NCBI RefSeq assembly: GCF_019343495.1
Contig: NZ_CP072549.1
Span: forward strand, 1,550,001 to 1,614,000
Source of the DNA: Acinetobacter lwoffii
Lineage (GTDB): Bacteria > Pseudomonadota > Gammaproteobacteria > Pseudomonadales > Moraxellaceae
Length of the DNA: 64,000 nucleotides
Reading direction: 5' to 3'
The notes beneath the pieces are model-generated. The model did not search any database. It had not been told where the DNA came from and saw nothing but the letters and a program-made list of their open reading frames with translations. Of the stretch, positions 1-8,161 are shown in pieces (position 1 is the first letter of the stretch; each line of letters starts with the position of its first letter). The translations under genes were made by a program, and so were the position numbers.

Positions 1-13
1 TTTATACTTGAGC

Positions 14-748
14 TTAGCTCATGTATAAGCCCCCATTTACATGCATAACTGTACCAGTAATGTAACTGGCTTTATCCGAAGCCAAGAAACTTACGGCATT
101 TGCGATATCCTGCGGATCACCTAAACGGTTTAATGCCACCTGCTCAGTCATCTTTTTACGAATTTCTTCGCTTAGCTGCTCAGTCATTTCAGTCGCAATA
201 AAACCTGGTGCTACCGAGTTTACGGTAATCTGACGGCTACCCATTTCTTTGGCAAGGCTACGGCTAAATGCTTCAATACCTGCTTTGGCAGCAGAATAGT
301 TGGCCTGACCCGGGTTGGCAAAGTGTGCCACCACAGAACTGATGTTGATGATGCGACCGAAACGCGCCTTGGTCATGCCTTTGAGTACGCGCTTAGACAA
401 ACGGTAAACTGCTTTCAGGTGAATATTTAAAATATCATCCCAGTCATCTTCAGACATACGCAGCAGCAAATTGTCTTTGGTAATACCAGCATTATTGACC
501 AACGCAAGGACTGGACCATAGTTCTGTTCAATGTCCGTTACCAGCGCATCAATCGCAGCACCATCACGTACATCTAGTACTTTTCCAGCGCCATTTTCAG
601 CAAACTGTGCAGATAATTTTTCCGCACCTGCTTCAGACGTTGCAGTACCTACGACAAAATAACCGTCTTGAATCAATTGCTGTGCGATCGCAGCACCAAT
701 ACCACGACTTGCACCTGTTACCAGAGCAACTTTACGTTCCTGTGTCAT
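14..748 (-). CDS. fabG: 3-oxoacyl-[ACP] reductase FabG
   Basis: NADPH-dependent reduction of 3-oxoacyl-ACP, the first reductive step of each cycle of type II fatty acid synthesis in the cytoplasm. The 244-residue protein is a classical short-chain dehydrogenase: the cofactor motif TGASRGIG is at residues 11-18, NNAG at about 85-88, and the catalytic Ser138, Tyr151 and Lys155 fall at the same numbers as in E. coli FabG. The length is normal for the family. Its ATG overlaps the TGA of fabD (ATGA, 745-748), so the two are translationally coupled. acpP would be expected next, beyond the left edge. Confidence 0.97.
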   Translation of the reverse strand: MTQERKVALVTGASRGIGAAIAQQLIQDGYFVVGTATSEAGAEKLSAQFAENGAGKVLDVRDGAAIDALVTDIEQNYGPVLALVNNAGITKDNLLLRMSEDDWDDILNIHLKAVYRLSKRVLKGMTKARFGRIINISSVVAHFANPGQANYSAAKAGIEAFSRSLAKEMGSRQITVNSVAPGFIATEMTEQLSEEIRKKMTEQVALNRLGDPQDIANAVSFLASDKASYITGTVMHVNGGLYMS

Positions 749-1731
749 GCACTTTTCCCTTCTGCCGCCAATACGGTGTTTAATCCATCTTCCAGACGAG
801 ATTGACTGTCCAGTGGAAGTACTTTTTGAATATTCGGCAAGCGTTTCGCCAAGTTAGTCAATACATTACCCGGACCACATTCTACGATGTACTCAATGCC
901 TTCATCTTGAAGGAATTGTAAGGTTTTAGTCCATTGTACCGACTCATAAAGTTGCGCGGTCAACGCCTGACGCAATTCATCTACATTGGTTGCCGCTTGC
1001 GCGCCTACATTTTGTAATACAGGAATGCGTGGCAGCTCAATGGCGGTTTGTTCCAATGCTGGCGCAAACTGTTCAGCCGCAGGTTTCATCAATGAACAAT
1101 GCGATGGAACCGATACTGGCAATGCAATGGCTTTTCCGCCGTTTTCTTTGGCCAATGCCATCACTGCTTCAACGCGATCTTTATTGCCTGCAACGACAAC
1201 CTGCCCTTGCGCATTGTAGTTCGCCGCTTCGACAGAACCTTCGCCTGCTGCAGTTGCTTGTGCACACAGCTCAATCACTTTGGCATCGTCCAGACCCAAA
1301 ATGGCAGCCATCGCACCCACACCCTGAGGTACAGCAGTCTGCATGAGTTTGCCACGCAAGTTCACTAGCTTCGCAGCATCACCCAGGCTTAAAGCACCTG
1401 ATGCAACCAGTGCGCTGTATTCACCCAGTGAATGGCCTGCAAGATATTTCGGTGCTACACCGCCAGATTCTAACCACACGCGCCATAAGGCAATACTTGC
1501 AGTCAGCAATACCGGCTGGGTAAATTCAGTTTGATCCAGACCTTCGCCAGTTTGCGCAATCTGCCACAGATCAAAACCGACGGCTTCAGATGCTTCTGCA
1601 AATGTCTCGCGAATACTTGCAAACTGTTCTGCAAGCTCAGCCAGCATACCAGCTTTTTGGGAACCCTGACCCGGAAACACAAATGCAGTTTTTGTTGCTG
1701 GCGCTGCTTGTTCGAGTGGTGTAGCAGACAT
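745..1731 (-). CDS. fabD: malonyl-CoA:ACP transacylase FabD
   Basis: Transfers malonyl from CoA to the acyl carrier protein, supplying the extender unit for fatty acid synthesis. The 328 residues contain the N-terminal FPGQGSQ motif (about 19-25), the nucleophile elbow GHSLGE with Ser101, and the catalytic His211 in the PSHC motif. The ATG is preceded by AAAGGA at good spacing. It is transcribed with fabG, which it overlaps by 4 bp. In E. coli plsX and fabH sit between rpmF and fabD; here they are absent and a terminator separates rpmF from fabD, so fabD should have its own promoter. Confidence 0.97.
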   Translation of the reverse strand: MSATPLEQAAPATKTAFVFPGQGSQKAGMLAELAEQFASIRETFAEASEAVGFDLWQIAQTGEGLDQTEFTQPVLLTASIALWRVWLESGGVAPKYLAGHSLGEYSALVASGALSLGDAAKLVNLRGKLMQTAVPQGVGAMAAILGLDDAKVIELCAQATAAGEGSVEAANYNAQGQVVVAGNKDRVEAVMALAKENGGKAIALPVSVPSHCSLMKPAAEQFAPALEQTAIELPRIPVLQNVGAQAATNVDELRQALTAQLYESVQWTKTLQFLQDEGIEYIVECGPGNVLTNLAKRLPNIQKVLPLDSQSRLEDGLNTVLAAEGKSA

Positions 1732-1891
1732 AATAAAATCCTTTCATTCAAGAGGTGTGCTTCTTCAATCCTAACAAGAAGACTGACCAATAAGACCACC
1801 TAAATCATTGTGGAGCGCAATTTAGCATGTAATTTTGCTGGCGGTAATTGCCAAATACAACAAAAAACCGATACACCTAAAAATCAAAGAC

Positions 1892-1925
1892 AAAAAAAAG
1901 GGAGCTAAATGCTCCCATTTTTTCT
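1892..1925 (-). terminator. terminator after rpmF
   Basis: Perfect stem GGGAGC/GCTCCC (1900-1905 and 1911-1916) with loop TAAAT. An A-run on the left and a T-run on the right make it potentially bidirectional. On the minus strand it lies about 40 bp after the rpmF stop, and it separates yceD-rpmF from fabD-fabG. Confidence 0.85.
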
Positions 1926-1954
1926 ACTAAGCTTGACGCTTAATACATCACCAA

Positions 1955-2137
1955 TTATTCAGCAGATGCTTTAGCGAATAATTGACGACCACGGTAGATA
2001 CCATCTTTAGATACGTGGTGACGACGGTGAGTCTCGCCAGTAGCTTGGTCTACAGTTAATGCATTCTCGGTTAAAGCGTCATGTGAACGGCGCATGTCAC
2101 GGCGAGAGCGACTTTTACGGTTTTGCTGAACGGCCAT
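1955..2137 (-). CDS. rpmF: 50S ribosomal protein L32
   Basis: Small basic protein of the large ribosomal subunit. It is 60 residues long, with the typical L32 start [20 protein letters not shown] and an HHVSKDG segment near residues 40-46. It lacks the Cys zinc-ribbon of some L32 paralogues, so it is the zinc-independent form. The ATG follows a strong AAGGAG ribosome site. It lies 77 bp behind yceD, the conserved yceD-rpmF pairing of proteobacteria. Confidence 0.97.
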   Translation of the reverse strand: MAVQQNRKSRSRRDMRRSHDALTENALTVDQATGETHRRHHVSKDGIYRGRQLFAKASAE

Positions 2138-2214
2138 GATGGCTCCTTACAAAGATCGAAAAAATGGATCAGAACAAATTCGATTGTCTTATACACAAGA
2201 GTATAACACAAAAA

Positions 2215-2772
2215 TTAGTTAAGTTTACCCTTCAAAGCAGCCAAAACTTCAAACGGGTTGTCCCGTTTTTCTTCAGCCACTTCTTCTACGGCAGGTTGAT
2301 GCTTATGTTCACAAAACTCATGTTTAGGCGACAACGGCATCAACAATAACAGTTCATCTTCTATCAGCGCGAGCAAATCAGCGGTCGCAGGTGCATCATA
2401 ATCACCTTTGGTCGTTGCTTCACTTTCACCTAGGACGATGAAATCAGCATCCTCATCCAAGCGCTCTATCAGTGACTCATCATCCACAAGTGCTAAATGG
2501 AACGATGAAACCAGTTCAATTTCTACAGTTTCCAGACAACGCTGGCATTCCATAGGAACTTTTGTTTCAACGTGACCATCTAGCCATGCAATACGATGAT
2601 AGGCATCCATTGATAGCTTACAGTCTATGTTAATCAATTGATCATCAATTGATCCAACAGCTTCACGAGCGATACGAACAAAGCGAGATAAAGGCAGTTG
2701 ACCTGACCATTTAAAGCCCTGTTCAGCCCATTTAAACGGCTCAATCTGTGCCGGAAAGGTATTTGCTGACAT
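2215..2772 (-). CDS. yceD: YceD/DUF177 family protein (23S rRNA accumulation protein)
   Basis: 185 residues of the DUF177 family. E. coli YceD is linked to 23S rRNA accumulation, and the family accompanies rpmF in most bacteria. Visible hallmarks are the CQRC motif in the middle (about residues 95-98), an acidic stretch, and the C-terminal region ending DNPFEVLAALKGKLN, which is the usual family signature. It is first gene of the yceD-rpmF operon and divergent from the EF-P hydroxylase gene. The molecular activity is not established from sequence. Confidence 0.93.
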   Translation of the reverse strand: MSANTFPAQIEPFKWAEQGFKWSGQLPLSRFVRIAREAVGSIDDQLINIDCKLSMDAYHRIAWLDGHVETKVPMECQRCLETVEIELVSSFHLALVDDESLIERLDEDADFIVLGESEATTKGDYDAPATADLLALIEDELLLLMPLSPKHEFCEHKHQPAVEEVAEEKRDNPFEVLAALKGKLN

Positions 2773-2869
2773 AATTAAGGCGGCAATTCTACAAATTCAT
2801 CAGTACTCTGTCAAAGATTAAGATACAATTTTGTACTTATTTCGACAGACCATTTGGGTAACTCAAGTC

Positions 2870-3532
2870 ATGCATCTGTTGCAGCCGCAAACAGAAGTGA
2901 ATGTTTCATCACTCGTTAGCACAATTCCAAGCCTTGATTCTGACAGTTCAACACAACAAGTGCAACTCTCGCCATGGGCGAATTTATCGTCAGAAGCGCA
3001 GCAGGTGGACTGGCTCATCTTACACTTTAATCACTGGTTTTCCCATTTAAATGTCACTTTAGTGCGTGGCGAATTTGAACCAGAATATTTCCCTGCTAGC
3101 GCAGACCGTCCTGCCCGCATCCAGTTTGCGCATGGTTTCTTTAATAGCGCTTTGCATGAAATCAGCCACTGGACCATTGCCGGAGACAAACGCCGCCTGC
3201 TGCCTGATCTGGGTTATTGGTATGCCCCGGATGGGCGGACCCGCGAACAGCAGGCTTTATTTGAACAAGTCGAAATCAAACCACAGGCAATTGAATGGAT
3301 GTTTGCCCAGGCTTTTGGCCGTAAGTTCGGGGTTTCTTTGGATAACCTGACTGGCGACGGCGGTGATGGCGCCAGCTTTAAAGATAATGTCTACGCTCAA
3401 GTTCAGGCTTATTTTAATGGTACAGCCAAACTTCCACGTGATGCAGCGCACTTTATCCAATGTATCTGTATCTGCATTAGAGGTGGCAAAAGTTTACAAT
3501 CTGATGAATTTATACGTGAAATGCTTGATTAA
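2870..3532 (+). CDS. epmC: elongation factor P hydroxylase EpmC
   Basis: Iron-dependent hydroxylase that modifies the beta-lysylated lysine of elongation factor P (YfcM family). The protein has 220 residues from the ATG at 2870; a TTG 39 bp upstream keeps the frame open but is a less likely start. A putative metal-binding HEISH motif is at residues 96-100, followed by the conserved segment with GYWYAPDGR. E. coli EpmC is about 180 residues, so this version has an N-terminal extension. It is divergent from yceD with about 100 bp between them. Confidence 0.88.
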   Translation: MHLLQPQTEVNVSSLVSTIPSLDSDSSTQQVQLSPWANLSSEAQQVDWLILHFNHWFSHLNVTLVRGEFEPEYFPASADRPARIQFAHGFFNSALHEISHWTIAGDKRRLLPDLGYWYAPDGRTREQQALFEQVEIKPQAIEWMFAQAFGRKFGVSLDNLTGDGGDGASFKDNVYAQVQAYFNGTAKLPRDAAHFIQCICICIRGGKSLQSDEFIREMLD

Positions 3533-3619
3533 ATTACACAAATCTACCTTTTTTATGATTGCCAGATCTTGCCTGAGCGCCACATAATAAGCCATCAGCC
3601 CAAGCTTGGAGTAGTCTCT

Positions 3620-4237
3620 ATGCTGCATTTACGCGTACACCCAGACAATCCGCAACCCCGCTTAATCAGTCAGGCAGTGGAACGTATCCGTGCGGGTGAT
3701 GTGGTGGTCTATCCCACTGATGCGGCCTATGCGATTGGTTGCCAGATTGGGAACAAGAGTGCCATGGAGCGGATTGCGCAAATTCGTGGTCTGGGCCCAA
3801 AGCATCAATATGCGATTCTGTGCTGTGATTTGTCCGATATTGCCACTTATGCCAAGGTGGACAATGCCATGTACCGTTTGCTGAAAAATAATACACCGGC
3901 TATTACGACCTTTATTTTACCTGCGACCAGCGAAGTCCCGCGTAGGTTGATGCATCCCAAGAAAAAAACCATTGGTCTGCGCATTCCAAATAATCCGGTG
4001 TGTCAAATGTTACTGAAAGAACTCGGTGAACCGCTGTTGACCTCTACCCTGATTTTACCGGGTCAGACTGACCCACTCGATGATCCTTATGATATTGAAA
4101 TGCAGCTGGGCAAACGCATTGATGTTTTTGTAGATAGTGGTTTAGGCACGTTGAGCACAACTTCTATTGTAGATTTATCCGGTGATCATCCAGAAGTGAT
4201 TCGTCGTGGTATGGGAGATGTCAGCGCCTTTGAATAA
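3620..4237 (+). CDS. yciO: YciO-type Sua5/YrdC family protein
   Basis: About 205 residues of the Sua5-YciO-YrdC fold, which in YrdC/Sua5 makes threonylcarbamoyl-AMP for tRNA t6A. The length and start (MLHLRVHPDNPQPRLI) match the YciO branch, whose exact cellular role is less clear than that of TsaC. The nucleotide-binding elements VVYPTDAAYAIGCQ and GLRIPNNP are present. The ATG at 3620 fits family length; an upstream ATG at 3569 would add 17 residues with no family counterpart. It is downstream of epmC in the same direction and may be cotranscribed. Confidence 0.9.
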   Translation: MLHLRVHPDNPQPRLISQAVERIRAGDVVVYPTDAAYAIGCQIGNKSAMERIAQIRGLGPKHQYAILCCDLSDIATYAKVDNAMYRLLKNNTPAITTFILPATSEVPRRLMHPKKKTIGLRIPNNPVCQMLLKELGEPLLTSTLILPGQTDPLDDPYDIEMQLGKRIDVFVDSGLGTLSTTSIVDLSGDHPEVIRRGMGDVSAFE

Positions 4238-4282
4238 ACGACGCTTGAGAAATTCCTACAAACATTCGGGGAGTCAAAATGA

Positions 4283-4567
4283 ATGGATTTATTTTATCTC
4301 CTGCTAAATCAGCATGAATTTTCTGCACAGGATTTAATCTATGCAGAACTGCCTTGGACACTGCAATCCAAGGCAGTCATGGTCGAAGCACATTTTCCTT
4401 CCCATCTCACTATAAATATTGATCATACTGAGTACCAATTTTTCCTGACGTTGGCTCTAGTGAGACAGTTGTTGCAGATCTATTCAAACCAAAATGTATG
4501 CCTGGCAGAGTCTTGCCAACGTATCATTGAATTTGCGACCAAGGAATACAATCATTCCTCACCATGA
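4283..4567 (+). CDS. hypothetical protein, 94 aa
   Basis: Small protein I do not recognise. It is acidic to neutral and amphipathic, with no signal peptide or clear membrane segment, and predicted mixed alpha/beta content. The ATG at 4283 has GGGGAG at suitable distance (4268-4273). An overlapping ATG at 4279 opens only a 12-codon frame and is unlikely. It follows yciO by 45 bp on the same strand and could be the last gene of that unit. Its 3' end converges on the next gene. Confidence 0.6.
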   Translation: MDLFYLLLNQHEFSAQDLIYAELPWTLQSKAVMVEAHFPSHLTINIDHTEYQFFLTLALVRQLLQIYSNQNVCLAESCQRIIEFATKEYNHSSP

Positions 4568-4648
4568 AAATCTAAAACAGCATATGGTGAGATGTTGCAG
4601 TTCTATTCTTTTCGATTCGACAGGTATGCAATGGTTGCCAAAAACAGT

Positions 4649-5128
4649 TTAGGAATCTGAACTACGCTCATAATGACGAACCGCAATGAAATTTGGACAT
4701 TGCGATAGCTTCTGTTCATGATGCATGAGCTCTTCACCCAGTTTATTTTTCAGATACACATGAAAAATAATCTGATCTTCTTCCAGTACATTCAACATCG
4801 CTGTGCGTGCCTTGGGTTCCATGACTTTAAAGGAATTGATTGACTCACAAGACATAGCTTGCATATCCAGTTTAATCCGCTCATCCAGCTGGTCGCCCTC
4901 ATAGGCCATATGCCGCATGTAAAAACGGATATTGGGATATTGATCCAGCACACTAAAATCCATTTTCATGGCCTGCATGACAGGTCGGGCCTGTTCCGCA
5001 AAAGCTGAAAATCCGCCTGATTTCAGCCCTGTGCGTGCTTCATCTTCAAGCTGCATAATCTGATATTTGGGATAAGCCCAAAATCCCCCGAATGCGATCA
5101 TCCCAATAACAACCAGAATAAGTGGCAT
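4649..5128 (-). CDS. hypothetical membrane-anchored protein, 159 aa
   Basis: Unrecognised protein with one N-terminal hydrophobic segment (about residues 2-18, followed by a short aromatic/charged stretch) that looks like an uncleaved anchor or signal sequence. The rest would then be periplasmic. Two cysteines, one near the middle and one near the C-terminus, could form a disulfide. No catalytic motif is visible. It stands alone on the minus strand, convergent with the 94-aa gene, with a roughly 500-bp AT-rich region behind its start. Confidence 0.6.
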   Translation of the reverse strand: MPLILVVIGMIAFGGFWAYPKYQIMQLEDEARTGLKSGGFSAFAEQARPVMQAMKMDFSVLDQYPNIRFYMRHMAYEGDQLDERIKLDMQAMSCESINSFKVMEPKARTAMLNVLEEDQIIFHVYLKNKLGEELMHHEQKLSQCPNFIAVRHYERSSDS

Positions 5129-5631
5129 GCTTTCTTCACCTTTTTATTGATTTTTGTGATTCTTGACTATTTTTCGAGAGTATAGCGGTATTTTTGACCA
5201 AAAATTATAGGGAGATATTTTATTAATACTTATTAATTTTATGTTTTTTAATGGGAAATCCGTTTGAAAATCATTCGATATCTGCCAGCTAGCTTATTTA
5301 CTCTTTTGAGGAGAATCACTGTATTGATCGAGTTTTGAAGTGAATCAACTGGCATCATCTACCAGATAAGCTTAATTATGAGAGCCAATTTAGCATGAAA
5401 ATCACCGCTGCATTTCCCGCCCGATTCTGCCATTTTCCTTTGTGCTATTTTAAAATCGCAGATAAATTCCATTATTTTTTTAAGTTTTTATGGCTTTGAC
5501 GGCTTATTTAATTTATTTAAAGTTACTTTTCCAGTACAATGACAACGCTTAATCCTGTGCTTTTCTTTCGATGAGATACCGAAAATCAAGCCTTTGCATG
5601 CCTTTGAAAATTCGCGTGGCCTATAATTGTA
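5129..5631. other. intergenic region, promoters only
   Basis: About 500 bp of AT-rich DNA between the divergent 159-aa gene and scpA. No RNA gene, repeat or convincing ORF was seen. A good extended -10-like TATAAT lies at 5622-5627, only 4 bp before the annotated scpA start codon. Confidence 0.6.
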
Positions 5632-6426
5632 ATGACTCAAATTATCCATAACACTATGGAATCTGCTCCGCACATTCGGGTTCTGGATGAATGGCAGGAT
5701 ACAATTCCAGAGGATCTGTACATTCCTCCAGCGGCATTTGAAATCTTATTAGAACATTTTGAAGGCCCACTCGACTTTTTAATTTACCTGATTCAAAAAA
5801 ACGGTTTTGATCTGTTACAGGTCGATATCGCGCCGATTGCAGCGCAGTATTTGTCTTATATGGACGCGATGAAATCCCTGAACATCGAGCTGACGGCCGA
5901 CTATATGGTGATGGCGGCCTTACTGGCAGATCTGAAATCACGTTTGCTTTTGCCGAAACCGAAAAGCCTGACTGCGATTGAACAGGATCCAAAACAAGAA
6001 CTGATTGACCGTTTAGAAAATTATTTAAGAATTAAACAGGCAGCAGAACGTCTGGGCCAGATGCCGATTCTGGAACGTGACACTTTCACCACCAACGTCA
6101 GTTTGGGCGAAATCCAGCAGCCGAATGAAGGCTATTCAAGCGATTTATTGCGTGATGCCTTGCTTTGTATATTTAATCGTCCTGAACCCGTGATTCATCA
6201 GGTGCAACAGGAACCGGTACTGCTGGAAGAACGTATTGCCTATATTGAAAGTTGTATTGAAACTGGCGCAATACTCAGCTTTAAGGACTTGTTAAAACCG
6301 AGCCAAGGCCGTATGGGTATGGTGGTAACCTTTATGGCGGTGCTGGAACTGACCCGACAACAAAAAATTCAGATTATTGCTACAGGTATTGAAGCCCCGC
6401 TCGCAATTCAAGGAGCCAGTCAATGA
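5632..6426 (+). CDS. scpA: segregation and condensation protein ScpA
   Basis: Kleisin subunit of the SMC-ScpA-ScpB condensin that compacts and helps segregate the chromosome. 264 residues. The conserved N-terminal kleisin motif FEGPLDFLIYLIQKN starts at about residue 43, followed by ADYMVMAALLADLKSRLLLP. The C-terminal winged-helix region is present. The stop overlaps the scpB start (ATGA at 6423-6426). Its partner smc is at 28.8 kb in this window. No Shine-Dalgarno precedes the ATG at 5632 and a TATAAT lies just upstream, so translation may be leaderless or start at the in-frame ATG at 5656. Confidence 0.93.
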   Translation: MTQIIHNTMESAPHIRVLDEWQDTIPEDLYIPPAAFEILLEHFEGPLDFLIYLIQKNGFDLLQVDIAPIAAQYLSYMDAMKSLNIELTADYMVMAALLADLKSRLLLPKPKSLTAIEQDPKQELIDRLENYLRIKQAAERLGQMPILERDTFTTNVSLGEIQQPNEGYSSDLLRDALLCIFNRPEPVIHQVQQEPVLLEERIAYIESCIETGAILSFKDLLKPSQGRMGMVVTFMAVLELTRQQKIQIIATGIEAPLAIQGASQ

Positions 6427-7013
6427 CACTCGATCAAAATACGCTGTTATCTGCAGAAGATAATCTGCATGAAGTATTGATGCAGCTTGAAGCCATTATT
6501 TTTGCCAGCGACTCCGCGGTTTCATTGGCTCGTCTGAAAGAAACTTTTCAGGATCGCTATAGCAAGCAGGAATTACGTCAGTATTTACAACAACTTTCCA
6601 TGCTGATGCATGGCCGTTCGATCGAACTGATTGAAACAGCACAAGGTTATCGTTTTCAAGTGCGTGCAAAATATCGTAATATTATTGCACAGACCTGGCC
6701 TGAGCGACCGGCTCGCTTATCGCCTTCATTACTGGAGACGCTTGCAGTGATTGCTTATCACCAGCCAGTGACTCGAGCGGATATTGAACAGATTCGTGGT
6801 GTTACGAATAACAGTCAAAACCTGCGTACGCTGTTTGACTGGAACTGGATTAAAGAGTCCGGATTTCGTGAACTCCCTGGAAGACCTGCGTTGTTAATGA
6901 CAACGCCACAATTTTTAAATGCGTTTGGCCTGAATAGTTTGGGCCAATTGCCTCCCCTGCAGGATGCCAAGGAAGCTTTTATGGCCCTCGATGCGAATGC
7001 ACCGAAGTCATAA
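6423..7013 (+). CDS. scpB: segregation and condensation protein ScpB
   Basis: Winged-helix partner of ScpA in the SMC condensin. 196 residues with the family-typical core LLETLAVIAYHQPVTRADIE (about residues 102-121) and the GRPALLMTTPQFLNAFGL motif near the C-terminus. Its ATG overlaps the scpA stop by 4 bp, which supports translational coupling of the two subunits. rluB follows after 41 bp, an arrangement (scpA-scpB-rluB) common in gammaproteobacteria. Confidence 0.94.
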   Translation: MTLDQNTLLSAEDNLHEVLMQLEAIIFASDSAVSLARLKETFQDRYSKQELRQYLQQLSMLMHGRSIELIETAQGYRFQVRAKYRNIIAQTWPERPARLSPSLLETLAVIAYHQPVTRADIEQIRGVTNNSQNLRTLFDWNWIKESGFRELPGRPALLMTTPQFLNAFGLNSLGQLPPLQDAKEAFMALDANAPKS

Positions 7014-7054
7014 ATAGGTGAACTGTTGATAATTATTTCTAAGGTTATGCTGTC

Positions 7055-8107
7055 ATGAGTGAAAAGTTGCAAAAGGTGCTTGCACGCGTTGGTTTGGGTT
7101 CTCGCCGTTATATGGAAGAAGTCATTGCCGCGGGTCGTGTAAGTGTCAACGGGCAAATTGCCCAAGTGGGTGAACGAATCGAACCAGGTGATGAGCTTCG
7201 CATCGATGGTCGTAAAGTTGCCTTTCAGATTGAAGACGAAATCCGTCGTCGTGTCATTATCTATTACAAGCCTGAAGGCGAGATTTGTTCACGTAGCGAT
7301 CCTGAAAACCGTCCGACCGTGTTTGAACAGCTGCCTGCTATTCCAGGCGATCGCTGGGTGATGGTCGGTCGTCTGGATATTAACTCGACCGGTCTGCTCT
7401 TGTTCACAAATGATGGCGAACTTGCCAACCGCTTGATGCACCCATCGAATGAAATCGAACGTGAATATGCAGTTCGTGTCATGGGTGAAGTTACACCACA
7501 AATTCGCAACAACATGCTCAAAGGCGTAGTGCTTGACGATGGTCCGGCAAAATTCGAATCTTTCTCTGAATTGGGCGGTGACGGGATCAACCGTTGGTTC
7601 CAGGTAGTAGTAAAAGAAGGTCGTAACCGTGAAGTACGTCGTATCTTTGAATCGCAAGGTCTGAAAGTTAGCCGTCTACTGCGTACCCGTTATGGTACTG
7701 TGATTTTGCCACGTGAACTGCGTACCGGTCGCTGGATTGAACTGGATAAAAACGATATCGACAACCTGACCAAAGCTGTGGAATTGAAACCACGTCAAGG
7801 TACAGGTTTGTTTGGTATGGCGAAACGCCGTAATGAACGTATGCAGGACAAGCCGATGGCTGCGCGCCGTGGCGGTTTCTTGCGTCAGCAACGTCGTGAC
7901 AGTGATGAGCAACCACAAAATAATACTGGCCGTGAGCGTCGTGATGACAATGCTTATGGTCGTCGTGACAGAGCTGAAAACCAGAATGGCACTCAGTTTG
8001 TACGTCGTGAAAACCGTCCTGATCAAGGTTTCGGCCGCCGTGAAGAGCGTGATGAAAATGCGCCGCGCCGTCCATATGGCGTCAACAAAGGCTTTAAAAA
8101 GTTTTAA
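7055..8107 (+). CDS. rluB: 23S rRNA pseudouridine(2605) synthase RluB
   Basis: Converts U2605 of 23S rRNA to pseudouridine. An N-terminal S4 RNA-binding domain (about residues 1-60) is followed by the RsuA/RluB catalytic domain, with the catalytic Asp108 in the GRLDINSTGLLLFTNDGEL region. Residues beyond about 250 form a low-complexity tail of about 100 residues rich in Arg, Asp, Asn and Gln, with repeated RRD/RRE elements and ending GVNKGFKKF. Such tails are seen in RluB and probably bind RNA. It is the last gene of scpA-scpB-rluB, followed by a strong terminator. Confidence 0.93.
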   Translation: MSEKLQKVLARVGLGSRRYMEEVIAAGRVSVNGQIAQVGERIEPGDELRIDGRKVAFQIEDEIRRRVIIYYKPEGEICSRSDPENRPTVFEQLPAIPGDRWVMVGRLDINSTGLLLFTNDGELANRLMHPSNEIEREYAVRVMGEVTPQIRNNMLKGVVLDDGPAKFESFSELGGDGINRWFQVVVKEGRNREVRRIFESQGLKVSRLLRTRYGTVILPRELRTGRWIELDKNDIDNLTKAVELKPRQGTGLFGMAKRRNERMQDKPMAARRGGFLRQQRRDSDEQPQNNTGRERRDDNAYGRRDRAENQNGTQFVRRENRPDQGFGRREERDENAPRRPYGVNKGFKKF

Positions 8108-8119
8108 TTAAGATAAATA

Positions 8120-8149
8120 AAAAAGTCAGGCACATTGCCTGACTTTTTT
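8120..8149. terminator. bidirectional terminator between rluB and yejF
   Basis: Perfect 8-bp stem AGTCAGGC/GCCTGACT (8124-8131 and 8137-8144) with loop ACATT, an A-run to the left and a T-run to the right. It lies between two convergent genes and can end transcripts from both. Confidence 0.92.
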
Positions 8150-8161
8150 ATGCCTTATGCA

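Noticed and set aside
4558..4591. CTCACCAT...ATGGTGAG inverted repeat between the 94-aa and 159-aa genes as a terminator
   Set aside because: The loop is 18 nt and there is no U-run directly after the stem, so it was not listed as a terminator.
7668..8075. His/Asp-rich open frame opposite the rluB tail
   Set aside because: It is the mirror of the Arg-rich repeat coding of rluB; low complexity and no start signals.
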